Positions 42,425 through 51,157 are shown, counted from the first letter of the stretch. The stretch: DNA of 64,000 nt from Coprococcus ammoniilyticus (GCF_025567345.1 NZ_JAOQJS010000001.1:372001-436000), one strand, 5' to 3'. The notes: a model not told the origin generated them from the sequence alone. Translations and numbers: made by a program.

Positions 42425-43354
42425 ATGAAAAAACAATTTTTTGAAAACGAAAAAGATGGATTTTATGGAACGTATTACGAAAATCCCAAAGGGGCGGATT
42501 GTGCCGTGATCGGATTATTTGGGGATGATCCGAATGATTATATGGCGAAATGTGGAGCAAAATGGCTTCACAGACAGGGTGTAAATGTTATGTGTGTATC
42601 TCCGGGCAGAAAAAATTACAGTCATGTCAACAATCCGCTGGAAAGAATTCAGACCGCAATAAAGTGGTTACAGGATCATGGAAACCGGAAAATCGGTATT
42701 ATGGGGATGAGCACGGCCGGAATGGATGCGATCGTTGCAGCATCTTATTTCCCGGATATTACGATGACGATTGGGCTTACTGCCAGTGATTTTGTATGGC
42801 AGGGATTTGAACAGGGAGAAAAGGATGGCTGTAAGGAATGGCCGATACCGAATGCATCCACACTTTCATGGCAGGGAAAGCCGCTGCCTTATATGCCATT
42901 TGTCTATGAACATCCGGTGTATTGGCAGAAGATTGAGGAAGAAACAAAAGGCTCCGGTGATATCACACGGTCGACCTGCTTGTTTATAGATTCGGAAAAG
43001 GCAAGACCGCATACAGAGGAAGAAATGGTAAAGGTTGAGAATATAAAAGGCCGCTTATTCCTGATCGGTGCGGATGATGACAGCTTCTGGGAGGCTGGCA
43101 AATATGTCCGCCGTATGGATCAGCGTTTGAAGGAACATCCACATACATGTGAATACGATGCTCTTGTTTATGAACATGGTACTCACTTTGTATTGCCGGA
43201 AACTTTGCTTCGGATCGCACTTCCGGTTGGACTCAAATTTGTATTGAAATTTGTCTTTAAGGCTGCAAAAGATTATCCAAAGGAATGTGAGGCAACCAGA
43301 AAAGATATTGACCGCAGACTGTCCGCAGCGTTAAAGGAGTGGACAGCGGATTAA
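42425..43354 (+). CDS. BAAT-type acyl-CoA thioester hydrolase / alpha/beta-hydrolase
   Basis: 309 aa. The nucleophile elbow is IGIMGMSTAGMDAIVAASYFP (Ser98 in GMSTAG), and a late AspAsp and His set is supplied by IGADDDSFWEAG and YEHGTHFVLPE. The order and the FIDSEKARPHTEEEMVKVENIKG segment fit the C-terminal domain of bile-acid-CoA:amino-acid acyltransferase-like (BAAT) hydrolases, often found near drug-response genes in Clostridia. No signal peptide. It follows the TetR gene by 86 bp with its own promoter and operator. Confidence 0.83.
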   Translation: MKKQFFENEKDGFYGTYYENPKGADCAVIGLFGDDPNDYMAKCGAKWLHRQGVNVMCVSPGRKNYSHVNNPLERIQTAIKWLQDHGNRKIGIMGMSTAGMDAIVAASYFPDITMTIGLTASDFVWQGFEQGEKDGCKEWPIPNASTLSWQGKPLPYMPFVYEHPVYWQKIEEETKGSGDITRSTCLFIDSEKARPHTEEEMVKVENIKGRLFLIGADDDSFWEAGKYVRRMDQRLKEHPHTCEYDALVYEHGTHFVLPETLLRIALPVGLKFVLKFVFKAAKDYPKECEATRKDIDRRLSAALKEWTAD

Positions 43355-43588
43355 TATCCGTATTTGCTCTTGTTTTTTACCAGGAAGGTCACAGTGATAA
43401 TAAGGGTTACAAGCTGAGATAACACCATTGTTAAGACCAGTGAAGAAGCCCGAACCAAATATATTAAATCCACAGAACAGGAATGAGGTAGAGTAAAGCA
43501 TCATTCCTGTTTTTGTCATTTCACAGAGTTCTGCCTCGTAGCCGACAAATATCTTTGCGATAAGCAGGGGATGCTTGTCTGATAACAC
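43355..43588 (-). pseudogene. MATE transporter, decayed C-terminal fragment
   Basis: On the minus strand, ELCEMTKTGMMLYSTSFLFCGFNIFGSGFFTGLNNGVISA matches the late helices of MATE transporters. After GVISA the frame shifts, and another frame continues LVTLIITVTFLVKNKSKYGY with a stop, the usual basic end of such proteins. The intervening helices are missing, and so is the whole N-terminal part. I read it as a deletion remnant. Confidence 0.75.
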
Positions 43589-44096
43589 TATACTGGAAAT
43601 CGTATTTCGTCAAGAGATAAGTGAACAAGATAGTAAGCAAGATAATAACCTGAATGGTTCCCTTCATTTATGCCAGATGCTTTTTGCTGAGGAGAATTTG
43701 GATATGTCAGAGACGCAAATGGATGCTTATCTGAACTATGTATATCAGGAAGAAGAAAAAGGCGTGCGTTTTGCAGTTGTGGAAGAATTGGTGGAGGACA
43801 TATCAGAATTTACAGGCGATGTTGTATTTCCGGGAGATCCGGTCTGGCATGGAGGTGTTCGCTGGATATCGAAAGCGTTATCACTGGTCTTATGGGGAGT
43901 GCTGATCATCTGTCCGGTTACCCATGTTGTTGAAGTAATAAATGGAAAGAGATCATTGAGCATTCCGCTCTTATTGATCTACGGATTTATCATTGCTGTA
44001 TATTCGTATGGGTTTGTTCGATTTCGGAAAACGAAGAAACGAAGAAATCCTGCAGGCAGTAAAACACATTGGACAAATAGACATATTATGATATAA
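43575..44096 (+). CDS. Two-helix membrane protein, unknown, possibly truncated
   Basis: 173 aa. An acidic soluble N-terminal half (residues 1-95) is followed by two hydrophobic segments (ALSLVLWGVLIICPVTHVV, about 101-119, and SIPLLLIYGFIIAVYSYGFV, about 128-147) and a basic tail. Similar C-terminal helix pairs occur behind HTH domains in Clostridia, so the ORF may be the tail of a lost regulator. Its first codons overlap the MATE remnant on the other strand and there is no ribosome site at 43575; a later start such as ATG 43677 or ATG 43704 is possible. Confidence 0.5.
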   Translation: MSDNTILEIVFRQEISEQDSKQDNNLNGSLHLCQMLFAEENLDMSETQMDAYLNYVYQEEEKGVRFAVVEELVEDISEFTGDVVFPGDPVWHGGVRWISKALSLVLWGVLIICPVTHVVEVINGKRSLSIPLLLIYGFIIAVYSYGFVRFRKTKKRRNPAGSKTHWTNRHIMI

Positions 44097-44097
44097 T
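44069..44097 (+). promoter_or_regulatory. Sigma-A promoter of the toxin-antitoxin operon
   Basis: TTGGAC (44069-44074), 17-bp spacer, TATAAT (44092-44097), 30 bp before the antitoxin start. It overlaps the end of the preceding ORF. Confidence 0.75.
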
Positions 44098-44127
44098 TTG
44101 CATATAATATAAACGGAGGTGGTTTTT

Positions 44128-44406
44128 ATGTTAACATTAAAGGAATCAATCAGACCATCGGCTGATTTAAGAAACCATTATAATGATATTTCAAAACAAT
44201 GTAAGGAAAATAAAGAAGCGGTAATTATTACAGTAAATGGCAGAGGTGATACGGTAGCCCTCTCATATGAAGAATATAAAAATATGAAAGCTCGTATAGA
44301 GTTACTTGAAATATTAGCTGAGGCAGAGGATGATATAAAAAATAATCGTGTTGCACCGATAACTGAAACATTTGATGATTTGCGTAGAATGCTTCAGGAG
44401 GGCTAA
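44128..44406 (+). CDS. Phd/YefM-family antitoxin
   Basis: 92 aa. The N-terminal DNA-binding part reads LKESIRPSADLRNHYNDISKQCKENKEAVIITVNGRGDTVALSYEEYKNM, the YefM/Phd pattern (an xxIxVxxNG-like strand then SxxEY). The C-terminal helix (TFDDLRRMLQEG) would wrap around the toxin. GGAGGTGG supports ATG 44128. The toxin gene starts 2 bp later, so the pair is a type II toxin-antitoxin operon; the complex probably represses the promoter at 44069. Confidence 0.9.
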   Translation: MLTLKESIRPSADLRNHYNDISKQCKENKEAVIITVNGRGDTVALSYEEYKNMKARIELLEILAEAEDDIKNNRVAPITETFDDLRRMLQEG

Positions 44407-44408
44407 GT

Positions 44409-44726
44409 ATGGAATATGAGGTAATACGAACTGATACTGCGGATGCAGGAATCAGAAAAATAATTTTATATATAGCTCAGAATTTTGGCAATGAAGTAGC
44501 TTTGGAACAACTTGATTATATAGAGAAAAAAATTCTTGAACTTGGAAATGATCCATATATTGGAACAGATCCAAGATACCTTGTTCTTAAACGACAAGGA
44601 TATAAAGTCCTTATACTAAAAAAGAATCTGTTTTTTTATAAAATTAATGAAGAGAAGAAAACGGTTATTGTATATGCGGTAGTGGATGGCAGACAAGACT
44701 ATTTGAATATAATACGTGGATTATAG
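44409..44726 (+). CDS. RelE/ParE-superfamily toxin
   Basis: 105 aa. YEVIRTDTADAGIRKIILYIAQNFGNEVALEQLDYIEKKI is the two-helix start of the RelE/ParE fold, then RYLVLKRQGYKVLILKKNLFFYKINEEKKTVIVYAVVDGRQDYLNII gives the beta sheet with the usual late Tyr and Arg. RelE-like members cut mRNA on the ribosome and ParE-like ones poison gyrase; the sequence does not decide which. It is paired with the antitoxin upstream. Confidence 0.9.
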   Translation: MEYEVIRTDTADAGIRKIILYIAQNFGNEVALEQLDYIEKKILELGNDPYIGTDPRYLVLKRQGYKVLILKKNLFFYKINEEKKTVIVYAVVDGRQDYLNIIRGL

Positions 44727-44778
44727 AAAGTGCGCAAATTTTCTGGACAGAAATTAAGAATGAATTTGAAGGTTCCCT

Positions 44779-44786
44779 CATACAAT
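44779..44786 (+). promoter_or_regulatory. Sporulation-type -10 candidate for the cotS-like gene
   Basis: CATACAAT matches the sigma-E/sigma-K -10 consensus. The region 14-16 bp upstream (GAATT) is a weak -35. A further CATACAAA lies at 44808. Fits a mother-cell coat gene. Confidence 0.4.
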
Positions 44787-44844
44787 TACTTATCGGGATT
44801 TCCGATTCATACAAAGTATGAAGACAATTCAAGGAGGGGATTTT

Positions 44845-45831
44845 TTGTCTGAGAAAATGAGTGAAGTCTACGAAGCATATGACATGGAAATACTGGGTGC
44901 CGTCAGAGGCCGGGGATCTATGATCCTGAAAACGGATCGGGGAATCAGGCAGATATCTCCATTTGACGGCAGCGAGGAGCGGCTGGAGCAGGAACGGGAA
45001 TTTAAGGAAAATCTGTATGAGACAGGATTTCACCATATTGACTGCTGCGTGCCGAACCGGGAAGGAGAGCTGATCACCTGCGACCGCTACGGGAATCCAT
45101 ATGTGATGCGGGAATATTTTGAGGGACGGGAATGTAATTCCGGAAGTATCTGCGATCTGAATCAGGCGGCTGCAAATCTTGCGGTATTTCATATCCGGGG
45201 GCGTGAGCTGTATGCAAAAGAGGGGAGAACGTATGCGTACCGTGAGCCGGGCAACTTCAGACGAAAAACGCAGGAAATGAAAAAAATCCGGAGCTTTATC
45301 TCAAAGCGTCCGACGAAGAATGATTTTGAACTCTTATATATAGAAGCATATGACGCATTTTACAGACAGGCAATCGACTGTCAGGCGATGATGGATGCCT
45401 GCGACCGGACAAATATTGCCGGGCATATCGGATATTGCCATGGAGCATATAATTACCACAGTGTGTTGTTTTGCGGTGGGTATCTGGCGACTGTGAATTT
45501 TGACCGGTTTCATGTCGGATATCAGTTGATCGACTTATATCAGTTTATACGGAAGGTCATGGAAAAGAATAATTATAACTTCAATATGGCGGTGAAGATC
45601 ATAGAAGAATACGATCGTATCCTGCCGCTTACCATAGAAGATTATCGATATATCTACATATTATATAGTTATCCGGAGAAGTTCTGGAAGGTCAGCAATC
45701 GCTATATGAACTCCAGAAAATGCTGGATTTCCCCTGCAAATCTTGAAAAACTCAGTAAACTTATAACAGATGAACAAGAAAAACAAAAATTTTTGAGTGA
45801 TTTTTGCAATCATTATGGGTTCACAAGTTAG
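44845..45831 (+). CDS. CotS-family spore coat protein (kinase fold)
   Basis: 328 aa. MSEVYEAYDMEILGAVRGRGSMILKTDRG, then HHIDCCVPNREGELI and NPYVMREYFEGREC, follow the CotS/YtaA pattern: an aminoglycoside-phosphotransferase-like fold. The catalytic loop is GHIGYCHGAYNYHSVLF, followed by VNFDRFHVGYQLIDLYQFIRK. The ribosome site AAGGAGGGG is 7 bp before a TTG at 44845, so I take TTG as start; the next ATG (44857) is 19 bp from it. It follows the toxin gene but has its own sporulation-like promoter. Probably made in the mother cell. Confidence 0.85.
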   Translation: MSEKMSEVYEAYDMEILGAVRGRGSMILKTDRGIRQISPFDGSEERLEQEREFKENLYETGFHHIDCCVPNREGELITCDRYGNPYVMREYFEGRECNSGSICDLNQAAANLAVFHIRGRELYAKEGRTYAYREPGNFRRKTQEMKKIRSFISKRPTKNDFELLYIEAYDAFYRQAIDCQAMMDACDRTNIAGHIGYCHGAYNYHSVLFCGGYLATVNFDRFHVGYQLIDLYQFIRKVMEKNNYNFNMAVKIIEEYDRILPLTIEDYRYIYILYSYPEKFWKVSNRYMNSRKCWISPANLEKLSKLITDEQEKQKFLSDFCNHYGFTS

Positions 45832-45934
45832 GAATTTGAATGTATAATGTCATGTGTGAGAAAATCTAACTTTGGGATTTAGGAAATATATTAAGTGTAA
45901 TGTTTTAAAGGAACGCACAGGAGGAAATATTAAA

Positions 45935-47686
45935 ATGAGCGAACGCAATTATATGGAAGTATATGAGCAGTGGGTCAACAATCCATTATTTGGTCAGGAG
46001 ACTAAGGATGAACTTCTTTCAATCAAGGATGATCCAAAAGAGATAGAAGAAAGATTCTACTGTGATCTGGTATTTGGTACTGCCGGACTTCGTGGTATTA
46101 TCGGTGCCGGAACAAATAGAATGAACAAGTACGTTGTCCGTAAAGCAACACAGGGTCTTGCAAATTATATCATCAAGCAGGGCAAACAGGATAAGGGTGT
46201 TGCTATTGCATATGATTCCAGAAGAATGTCACCGGAGTTTTCCATGGAAGCAGCATTATGTCTTGCAGCAAATGGAATCAAGGCATACAGATTCGAGTCT
46301 TTACGTCCAACACCGGAGCTGTCATTTGCAGTTCGCTATCTGGACTGTGTAGCAGGTATTAATGTAACAGCCAGCCACAATCCACCGGAATACAATGGTT
46401 ATAAAGTATACTGGGAAGACGGTGCGCAGATCACACCTCCACATGATACGGGAATCATGGCAGAGGTTAAGGCCATTACAGATTTTGCAGATACCAAGAC
46501 AATGGAAATGATCGATGCGATCAAAGCAGGACTTTTGGTAACGATCGGTGCAGAAGTTGATGATGCATATATGGGCGAACTGAAGAAGCTGGTTCTTCAT
46601 CAGGATGCTATTGATAAATATGGTAAGGATCTGAAGATCGTATATACCCCACTTCATGGTACCGGAAATATTCCTGCAAGAAGAATTCTTTCTGATCTTG
46701 GATTTGAAAATGTATATGTTGTTCCGGAACAGGAACTTCCAGATGGTAACTTCCCAACAGTTGATTACCCAAATCCGGAAGCAAAGGAAGCATTTGCCCT
46801 TGCTCTTGATCTTGCAAAGAAAGTAGATGCAGACCTCGTTCTTGCAACTGATCCGGATGCAGACAGACTTGGTGTATATGCAAAGGATTCCAAGACAGGC
46901 GAATATAAGGTATTTACCGGTAACATGTCAGGAAGCCTTCTGTGTGAATATGAAGTAAGTCAGATGAAAGCACGCGATGGCAAACTGCCAGAGGACGGTG
47001 CGATCATTAAGACGATCGTTACAACAAATATGGTTGATGCGATCGCAAAATATTACGATACAGACCTGATCGAGTGCTTCACAGGTTTCAAGAACATTGG
47101 ACGTGAGATCTTACGTTTCGAGCAGGAAGGAAAGGGAACTTACCTCTTTGGTTTCGAAGAGAGCTACGGCTGTCTGATCGGAACACATGCAAGAGATAAG
47201 GATGCCATCGTAGCAACAATGGCACTTTGCGAAGCTGCTGCATTCTATAAAGGACAGGGTAAGACTTTATGGGATGTTATGATGGATATGTATGAGAAAT
47301 ACGGCTACTATGTAGATGATATCAAGACTGTAACTCTGAAGGGTGTAGAAGGTTCCAAGAAGATCGGACACATCATGAATGTACTTCGTGACAATACACC
47401 GGCAGAGATCGCCGGATATAAGACAAAGGTTGTCCGTGACTACCGTCTGGAGACGATCAAGAACCTTGAGACTGGCGAAACTGTTAAGACCGGTATGCCG
47501 AATTCAAATGTTCTCTACTATGAATTAGAGAATGATGCATGGCTTGCAGTAAGACCATCCGGTACAGAGCCAAAGATCAAGTTCTACTATGGAATCAAGG
47601 GCAGCTCATATGATGAGGCTCAGAAGATGTCCGCAGAAGCAGGCGACAAGATCATGGATCTGATCTATGATATTTTAGAGAAATAA
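45935..47686 (+). CDS. Phosphoglucomutase/phosphomannomutase
   Basis: 583 aa alpha-D-phosphohexomutase that interconverts glucose-1- and glucose-6-phosphate (PgcA class). The active-site serine loop is GINVTASHNPPEYNGYKVYW, the metal loop DLVLATDPDADRLGVY, the sugar loop FGFEESYGCLIGTHARDKD, and the phosphate loop RPSGTEPKIKFYYG. GGAGGAAATATTAA precedes ATG 45935; the in-frame ATG at 45872 has no site. Long form (over 550 aa) as in other Firmicutes. A 24-nt piece of its 3' end is repeated at 48017. Confidence 0.95.
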   Translation: MSERNYMEVYEQWVNNPLFGQETKDELLSIKDDPKEIEERFYCDLVFGTAGLRGIIGAGTNRMNKYVVRKATQGLANYIIKQGKQDKGVAIAYDSRRMSPEFSMEAALCLAANGIKAYRFESLRPTPELSFAVRYLDCVAGINVTASHNPPEYNGYKVYWEDGAQITPPHDTGIMAEVKAITDFADTKTMEMIDAIKAGLLVTIGAEVDDAYMGELKKLVLHQDAIDKYGKDLKIVYTPLHGTGNIPARRILSDLGFENVYVVPEQELPDGNFPTVDYPNPEAKEAFALALDLAKKVDADLVLATDPDADRLGVYAKDSKTGEYKVFTGNMSGSLLCEYEVSQMKARDGKLPEDGAIIKTIVTTNMVDAIAKYYDTDLIECFTGFKNIGREILRFEQEGKGTYLFGFEESYGCLIGTHARDKDAIVATMALCEAAAFYKGQGKTLWDVMMDMYEKYGYYVDDIKTVTLKGVEGSKKIGHIMNVLRDNTPAEIAGYKTKVVRDYRLETIKNLETGETVKTGMPNSNVLYYELENDAWLAVRPSGTEPKIKFYYGIKGSSYDEAQKMSAEAGDKIMDLIYDILEK

Positions 47687-47705
47687 TAAAAGTTTAATTT
47701 AAATA

Positions 47706-47940
47706 TAAAACACAGGGATTGCCCCTGCACAGACCATAAGCCCCATTATAAATGACTCGCTGCGGTTTCTGTTCAATGCATATGCCTGATTCGTAAATAC
47801 TCCTGCGCTAACTCGCCAACTAAACGTTGGCTCAGACAAGCGCTCGTATTTACTGGCAATATGCATTTCACGACGGAACCTTCGCTGATGTCATATTATA
47901 ATGGGGCTTATGGTCTGTACAGGGGCAATCCCTGTGTTTT
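47706..47940. repeat. Long palindromic hairpin element A (235 nt)
   Basis: The ends AAAACACAGGG / CCCTGTGTTTT pair, followed inward by GATTGCCCC/GGGGCAATC, ACAGACCATAAGCCCCATT/AATGGGGCTTATGGTCTGT, ATGAC/GTCAT, AATGCATAT/ATATGCATT, GCC/GGC, GTAAATAC/GTATTTAC and GCGCT/AGCGC, with the tip GCCAAC-TAAAC-GTTGGC. Nearly the whole 235 nt folds into one long imperfect hairpin. It lies between two convergent genes (pgm and csp) and is related to elements B (55190) and C (62876). Confidence 0.9.
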
Positions 47941-48016
47941 CTGTTAAAAAAAGAAGGGCACAATGTCTCTAAAATATCAAAATGAAAATAGCCTTGATCT
48001 GTAAATGTTAGATATC

Positions 48017-48040
48017 GATATCTTAGAGAAATAATAAAAG
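48017..48040 (+). repeat. Duplicated 3' end of the phosphoglucomutase gene
   Basis: GATATCTTAGAGAAATAATA plus AAAG repeats 47669-47692 (end of the gene with its stop codon) with one change in 24. Element A lies between the two copies. Confidence 0.8.
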
Positions 48041-48051
48041 AAAAACTTAAT

Positions 48052-48144
48052 AAAAGACTGAGGCTCTATATAATTTATGAAGCAGACCTGTTCGAACGAA
48101 AGTGTTCTGCGGAATAAATTGATATAGAGCCTCAGTCTCTTTTA
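48052..48144. terminator. Bidirectional terminator between convergent genes
   Basis: A 93-nt hairpin: AAAAGACTGAGGCTCTATAT pairs with ATATAGAGCCTCAGTCTCTTTT, and an inner ATTTAT/ATAAAT and GCAGA/TCTGC stem continues it. T runs on both strands suit ending the csp transcript (minus strand) as well as that of the mutase. Confidence 0.88.
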
Positions 48145-48158
48145 TTCAAAGTAGGAAA

Positions 48159-48374
48159 TTATTTAACGATTACAACGTTAGTAGCTCTTGTTCTTGAACC
48201 ACCCTTAGGATCTTCCTCTGTGTCGAATGTAACCTGCTGACCTTCAACAAGTGTCTTATATCCTTCACCCTGGATAGCTGAGAAATGAACGAATACATCT
48301 CCGCTTCCATCATTGTTTGAGATAAATCCATAACCTTTTTCTGCGTTAAACCATTTTACTGTACCGTTGTTCAT
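48159..48374 (-). CDS. Cold-shock protein (CspA family)
   Basis: 71 aa single OB-fold protein that binds single-stranded nucleic acids. RNP1 is KGYGFISNN and RNP2 is VFVHFSAIQ; the start MNNGTVKWFNAEKGYG and the end RATNVVIVK fit. Minus-strand AAGGAGGTACCCAC precedes the ATG. The 126-nt leader is long, as for other csp mRNAs, which are regulated post-transcriptionally. A terminator lies just downstream. Confidence 0.97.
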   Translation of the reverse strand: MNNGTVKWFNAEKGYGFISNNDGSGDVFVHFSAIQGEGYKTLVEGQQVTFDTEEDPKGGSRTRATNVVIVK

Positions 48375-48507
48375 GTGGGTACCTCCTTATATATTTCTTG
48401 CTTGTACCCAATGAAAACGTGCATCATTTATGAGAGAAATACGATTAAAACCTTAATCCATACGTCCGCTTAAAAGCGATTACATAGTTAATCTTGAATA
48501 CGCTCTC

Positions 48508-48536
48508 ATAATAGTATGGGCGCACCTATTTGTCAA
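48508..48536 (-). promoter_or_regulatory. Sigma-A promoter of the cold-shock gene
   Basis: On the minus strand TTGACA (48536-48531), 17-bp spacer, TATTAT (48513-48508). Predicted start near 48501 and a 126-nt leader. Confidence 0.8.
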
Positions 48537-48590
48537 GAAAAACAAGGTAAAAATAATGATAAAATCCGGTAAAAAATGATCCATGGGTTC

Positions 48591-48619
48591 TTGGCAGAAA
48601 AGGAAAAGTAGGATACTAT
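48591..48619 (+). promoter_or_regulatory. Sigma-A promoter of the GH5 gene
   Basis: TTGGCA (48591-48596), 17-bp spacer, TACTAT (48614-48619), 37 bp before the start codon. Confidence 0.7.
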
Positions 48620-48655
48620 AAATACAGGAAAAATGCAAAAACAGGAGGAGAGCGT

Positions 48656-49717
48656 ATGAGAAAGGGAAAACGTCTGATTGCATGGATCATGGCAGTTGTT
48701 ATGCTGTTTACAATCTGTGTATTTGGTGGAAATGGAACGGCGGAAGCGGCAGCTACAACACCGGTTGCAAAGCATGGAAGACTGTCTGTAAAGGGAGCAG
48801 ACCTGGTCGACAGTAAGGGAAATAAATTCCAGCTTCGCGGTATCAGCACACATGGAATCAACTGGGATGTCGGATCGCCATATGTGAATAAGAAAGCATT
48901 CAAGACGCTTCGTGATGACTGGGGCGTGAATGCGATCCGACTGGCAATGTATACCGAAGAATACAATGGCTATTGCAGTGGCGGCAGTCAGGCAAAGCTT
49001 CGGAAACTGGTGGATAAAGGTGTCGGGTATGCGACTGATCTTGGTATGTATGCGATCATCGACTGGCATATCTTAAGTGACGGAAACCCGAATAAGAACA
49101 AGTCACAGGCGAAGAAATTCTTTACCACGATGGCAAAGAAATATAAGAACAATAAAAATGTTATTTATGAGATCTGCAATGAGCCAAATGGCTGTAGCTG
49201 GAAAGAGATCAAATCCTATGCGACAGACATTATCAAAACGATCCGCAAATACGACAAGAAAGCAGTTATTATCGTGGGAACACCAACCTGGTCACAGCTT
49301 GGAACGGATGGAACGTCAAATGAAGTTGCAGACAGCCCAATCAAGGGATATAAGAATATCATGTACTCCCTGCATTTCTACGCAAGTGAGTGGGCGCACA
49401 ATGAATATCTTCCGGCAAAGGTTGCTTATGCAAGAAAGAAGAAGCTTCCGATCATTGTATCTGAGTTTGGTTTATCACCGGCCAGTGGCGACGGAGCCAT
49501 TAACAAGGCATCCGCAGACAAATGGATGAAGCTGCTTAACAAATATAACATCAGTTATTTCTGTTGGAGCCTCAGTAATAAGAACGAGTCGGCATCTTTG
49601 CTTAAGCCATCAACAAAGAAAACCTCCGGCTGGAAGTCAGGTGACTTATCCACAGCAGGAAAGTATATCAAGAAGAAATATCTTGCGAGAAAGAAAGCTC
49701 TTGGCAAGAAAGCATAG
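48656..49717 (+). CDS. Secreted GH5 endoglucanase
   Basis: 353 aa. A signal peptide (KGKRLIAWIMAVVMLFTICVFG, cut after AEA) leads to a GH5 (subfamily 2-like) barrel: LRGISTHGINWD, WGVNAIRLAMYT, GMYAIIDWHIL, VIYEICNEPNG with acid/base Glu176, LHFYASEW, and PIIVSEFG with nucleophile Glu270. WSLSNKNES follows. Such enzymes cut beta-1,4-glucan. There is no carbohydrate-binding module; the C-terminus is very basic (KKKYLARKKALGKKA), which may hold it at the wall. AGGAGGAG precedes the ATG. Confidence 0.95.
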   Translation: MRKGKRLIAWIMAVVMLFTICVFGGNGTAEAAATTPVAKHGRLSVKGADLVDSKGNKFQLRGISTHGINWDVGSPYVNKKAFKTLRDDWGVNAIRLAMYTEEYNGYCSGGSQAKLRKLVDKGVGYATDLGMYAIIDWHILSDGNPNKNKSQAKKFFTTMAKKYKNNKNVIYEICNEPNGCSWKEIKSYATDIIKTIRKYDKKAVIIVGTPTWSQLGTDGTSNEVADSPIKGYKNIMYSLHFYASEWAHNEYLPAKVAYARKKKLPIIVSEFGLSPASGDGAINKASADKWMKLLNKYNISYFCWSLSNKNESASLLKPSTKKTSGWKSGDLSTAGKYIKKKYLARKKALGKKA

Positions 49718-49786
49718 TGATTATGTATATGAGATAAACAGTAATATCGGCAAACAGCCGGATGGTCTGTTTGTATAATGAATCAA

Positions 49787-49815
49787 TCATATTTTGCACC
49801 TGTGCATCATAGAAT
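49787..49815 (+). promoter_or_regulatory. Sigma-E promoter candidate of spoIID
   Basis: ATATT (49789-49793), 14-bp spacer, CATAGAAT (49808-49815), a 7/8 match to the sigma-E -10. Expected, since spoIID is a sigma-E gene in known spore-formers. Confidence 0.65.
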
Positions 49816-49886
49816 AAATAATACAGGAAAATCGTATGAAGCGAATCGGATTTTTCCGGAATGATGACAGGACAGGATGTGATGGT

Positions 49887-50948
49887 ATGAAGAAAAATAA
49901 CAGGATTCTAGCCTGGTTCACCATGGTTTTGTTAGCATTTGCAATTCCATATGTGGGAACCAGGCTTTTTGTGCGTTATCGGGATGTGTCGGATGCCCGG
50001 ATCGCGGCACTTAGTAGCAGCCGGGATGTGTGTATCCTGCAAAATGGCAATTACAGGCTGATCGACTGTGAAGAATATATTTTGTATGTCCTTGCCGGGA
50101 TATATGACCCGTCATGGAATGTGGAGATGGCAAAGACGATGGCAGTTCTGACCCGGACTGCGATCTATTATGAAATGAACGATCAGGCGGACACTGCAAA
50201 TGGCGGAGGCAAGATCATCAATGAAGGAGACTTGAAAGAGATCCGGATAGAGAAAGATGAATTAAAGCAAAAATGGGGGAAAGAATATAAGCAGAATATG
50301 GAAATGGTATATCAGGCTGTGAAGGATACGATGGGACAGGTTATCGTTTATGATGGCAGACTTATTATTCCGGTCAGTCATGCAGTCAGCATAGGGGTAA
50401 CTGTTAGTGCAGAGGAATTATATGGTACTGCGATTCCATATCTGGTATCCGTTGACAGCAGTCAGGATATCCAGTCGCCGGATTTTTCATCGACAAAGAT
50501 TTACAGTGCGCTTCGTATAAAGAAAGAATTTGGCATGAATGGAGAGGGAGAAGCGTTTGACGGATCAGAGAATCTGGGGCAGACCGACGTGGATGTTGAA
50601 AAAAACGAATCTGCGACGACTGGTTCAGCACAGAGTGAGGAACAGGTTGTGGATGCGGGTGCGCTGACTGTGCTTGAGGCGACGAAATCAGGATTTGTCC
50701 GAAAGGTAAATGTATTCGGTACGGTCGTGACGGGAGAGACATTTGCACAGACCCTGTCACTTGGAACGACAAATTTTCATATCGATCAGGTCGAGGAGGG
50801 ATATCGGATCATCTCGATCGGTAAAGGCTCATCCCTTGGAATGTCGATGTACGGAGCCGGATGGAAAGCCGATCAGGGCAGTACATATCGAGAGATCATC
50901 ACATATTATTACCCGGAAACTTCGATCGCAGATGGGGCGGCATATTAA
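49887..50948 (+). CDS. spoIID: Stage II sporulation protein D (SpoIID, lytic transglycosylase)
   Basis: 353 aa from ATG 49887 (MKKNNRILAWF); an in-frame ATG at 49836 adds 17 residues and is also plausible. One membrane helix near the N-terminus, then the SpoIID/LytB domain: CEEYILYVLAGIYDPSWNVEMAKTMAVLTRTAIYYEM, with a glutamate-rich catalytic region, AVSIGVTVSAEELYG and the typical SLGMSMYGAGWKADQGSTYREIITYYYPET. In the mother cell it cuts glycan during engulfment together with SpoIIP/SpoIIM. spoIIQ follows, as in other Clostridia. Confidence 0.9.
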   Translation: MKKNNRILAWFTMVLLAFAIPYVGTRLFVRYRDVSDARIAALSSSRDVCILQNGNYRLIDCEEYILYVLAGIYDPSWNVEMAKTMAVLTRTAIYYEMNDQADTANGGGKIINEGDLKEIRIEKDELKQKWGKEYKQNMEMVYQAVKDTMGQVIVYDGRLIIPVSHAVSIGVTVSAEELYGTAIPYLVSVDSSQDIQSPDFSSTKIYSALRIKKEFGMNGEGEAFDGSENLGQTDVDVEKNESATTGSAQSEEQVVDAGALTVLEATKSGFVRKVNVFGTVVTGETFAQTLSLGTTNFHIDQVEEGYRIISIGKGSSLGMSMYGAGWKADQGSTYREIITYYYPETSIADGAAY

Positions 50949-51110
50949 ATATCTGCGAAAACATATAAGGATAATTACCAATATAATAAGGAATACAGAT
51001 GGAATTGCAAAGGAAAGGTGGTTATTTCAAAAATCATTTCATTTCGCTGGTGGCAGGATATGACAAAATGCATAAGATAAATAAAAAGCTTATGGAAAAT
51101 ATTTGCCTGT

Positions 51111-51140
51111 GTATATAATCCGGAAGTTCAGGCAACAATA
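51111..51140 (+). promoter_or_regulatory. Sigma-F/G promoter of spoIIQ
   Basis: GTATA (51111-51115), 15-bp spacer, GGCAACAATA (51131-51140), which fits GGnnAnAnTw exactly. The ATG is 18 bp later. spoIIQ is a sigma-F gene in Bacillus and Clostridium. Confidence 0.75.
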
Positions 51141-51157
51141 TCCATGAGGTGATAAAC

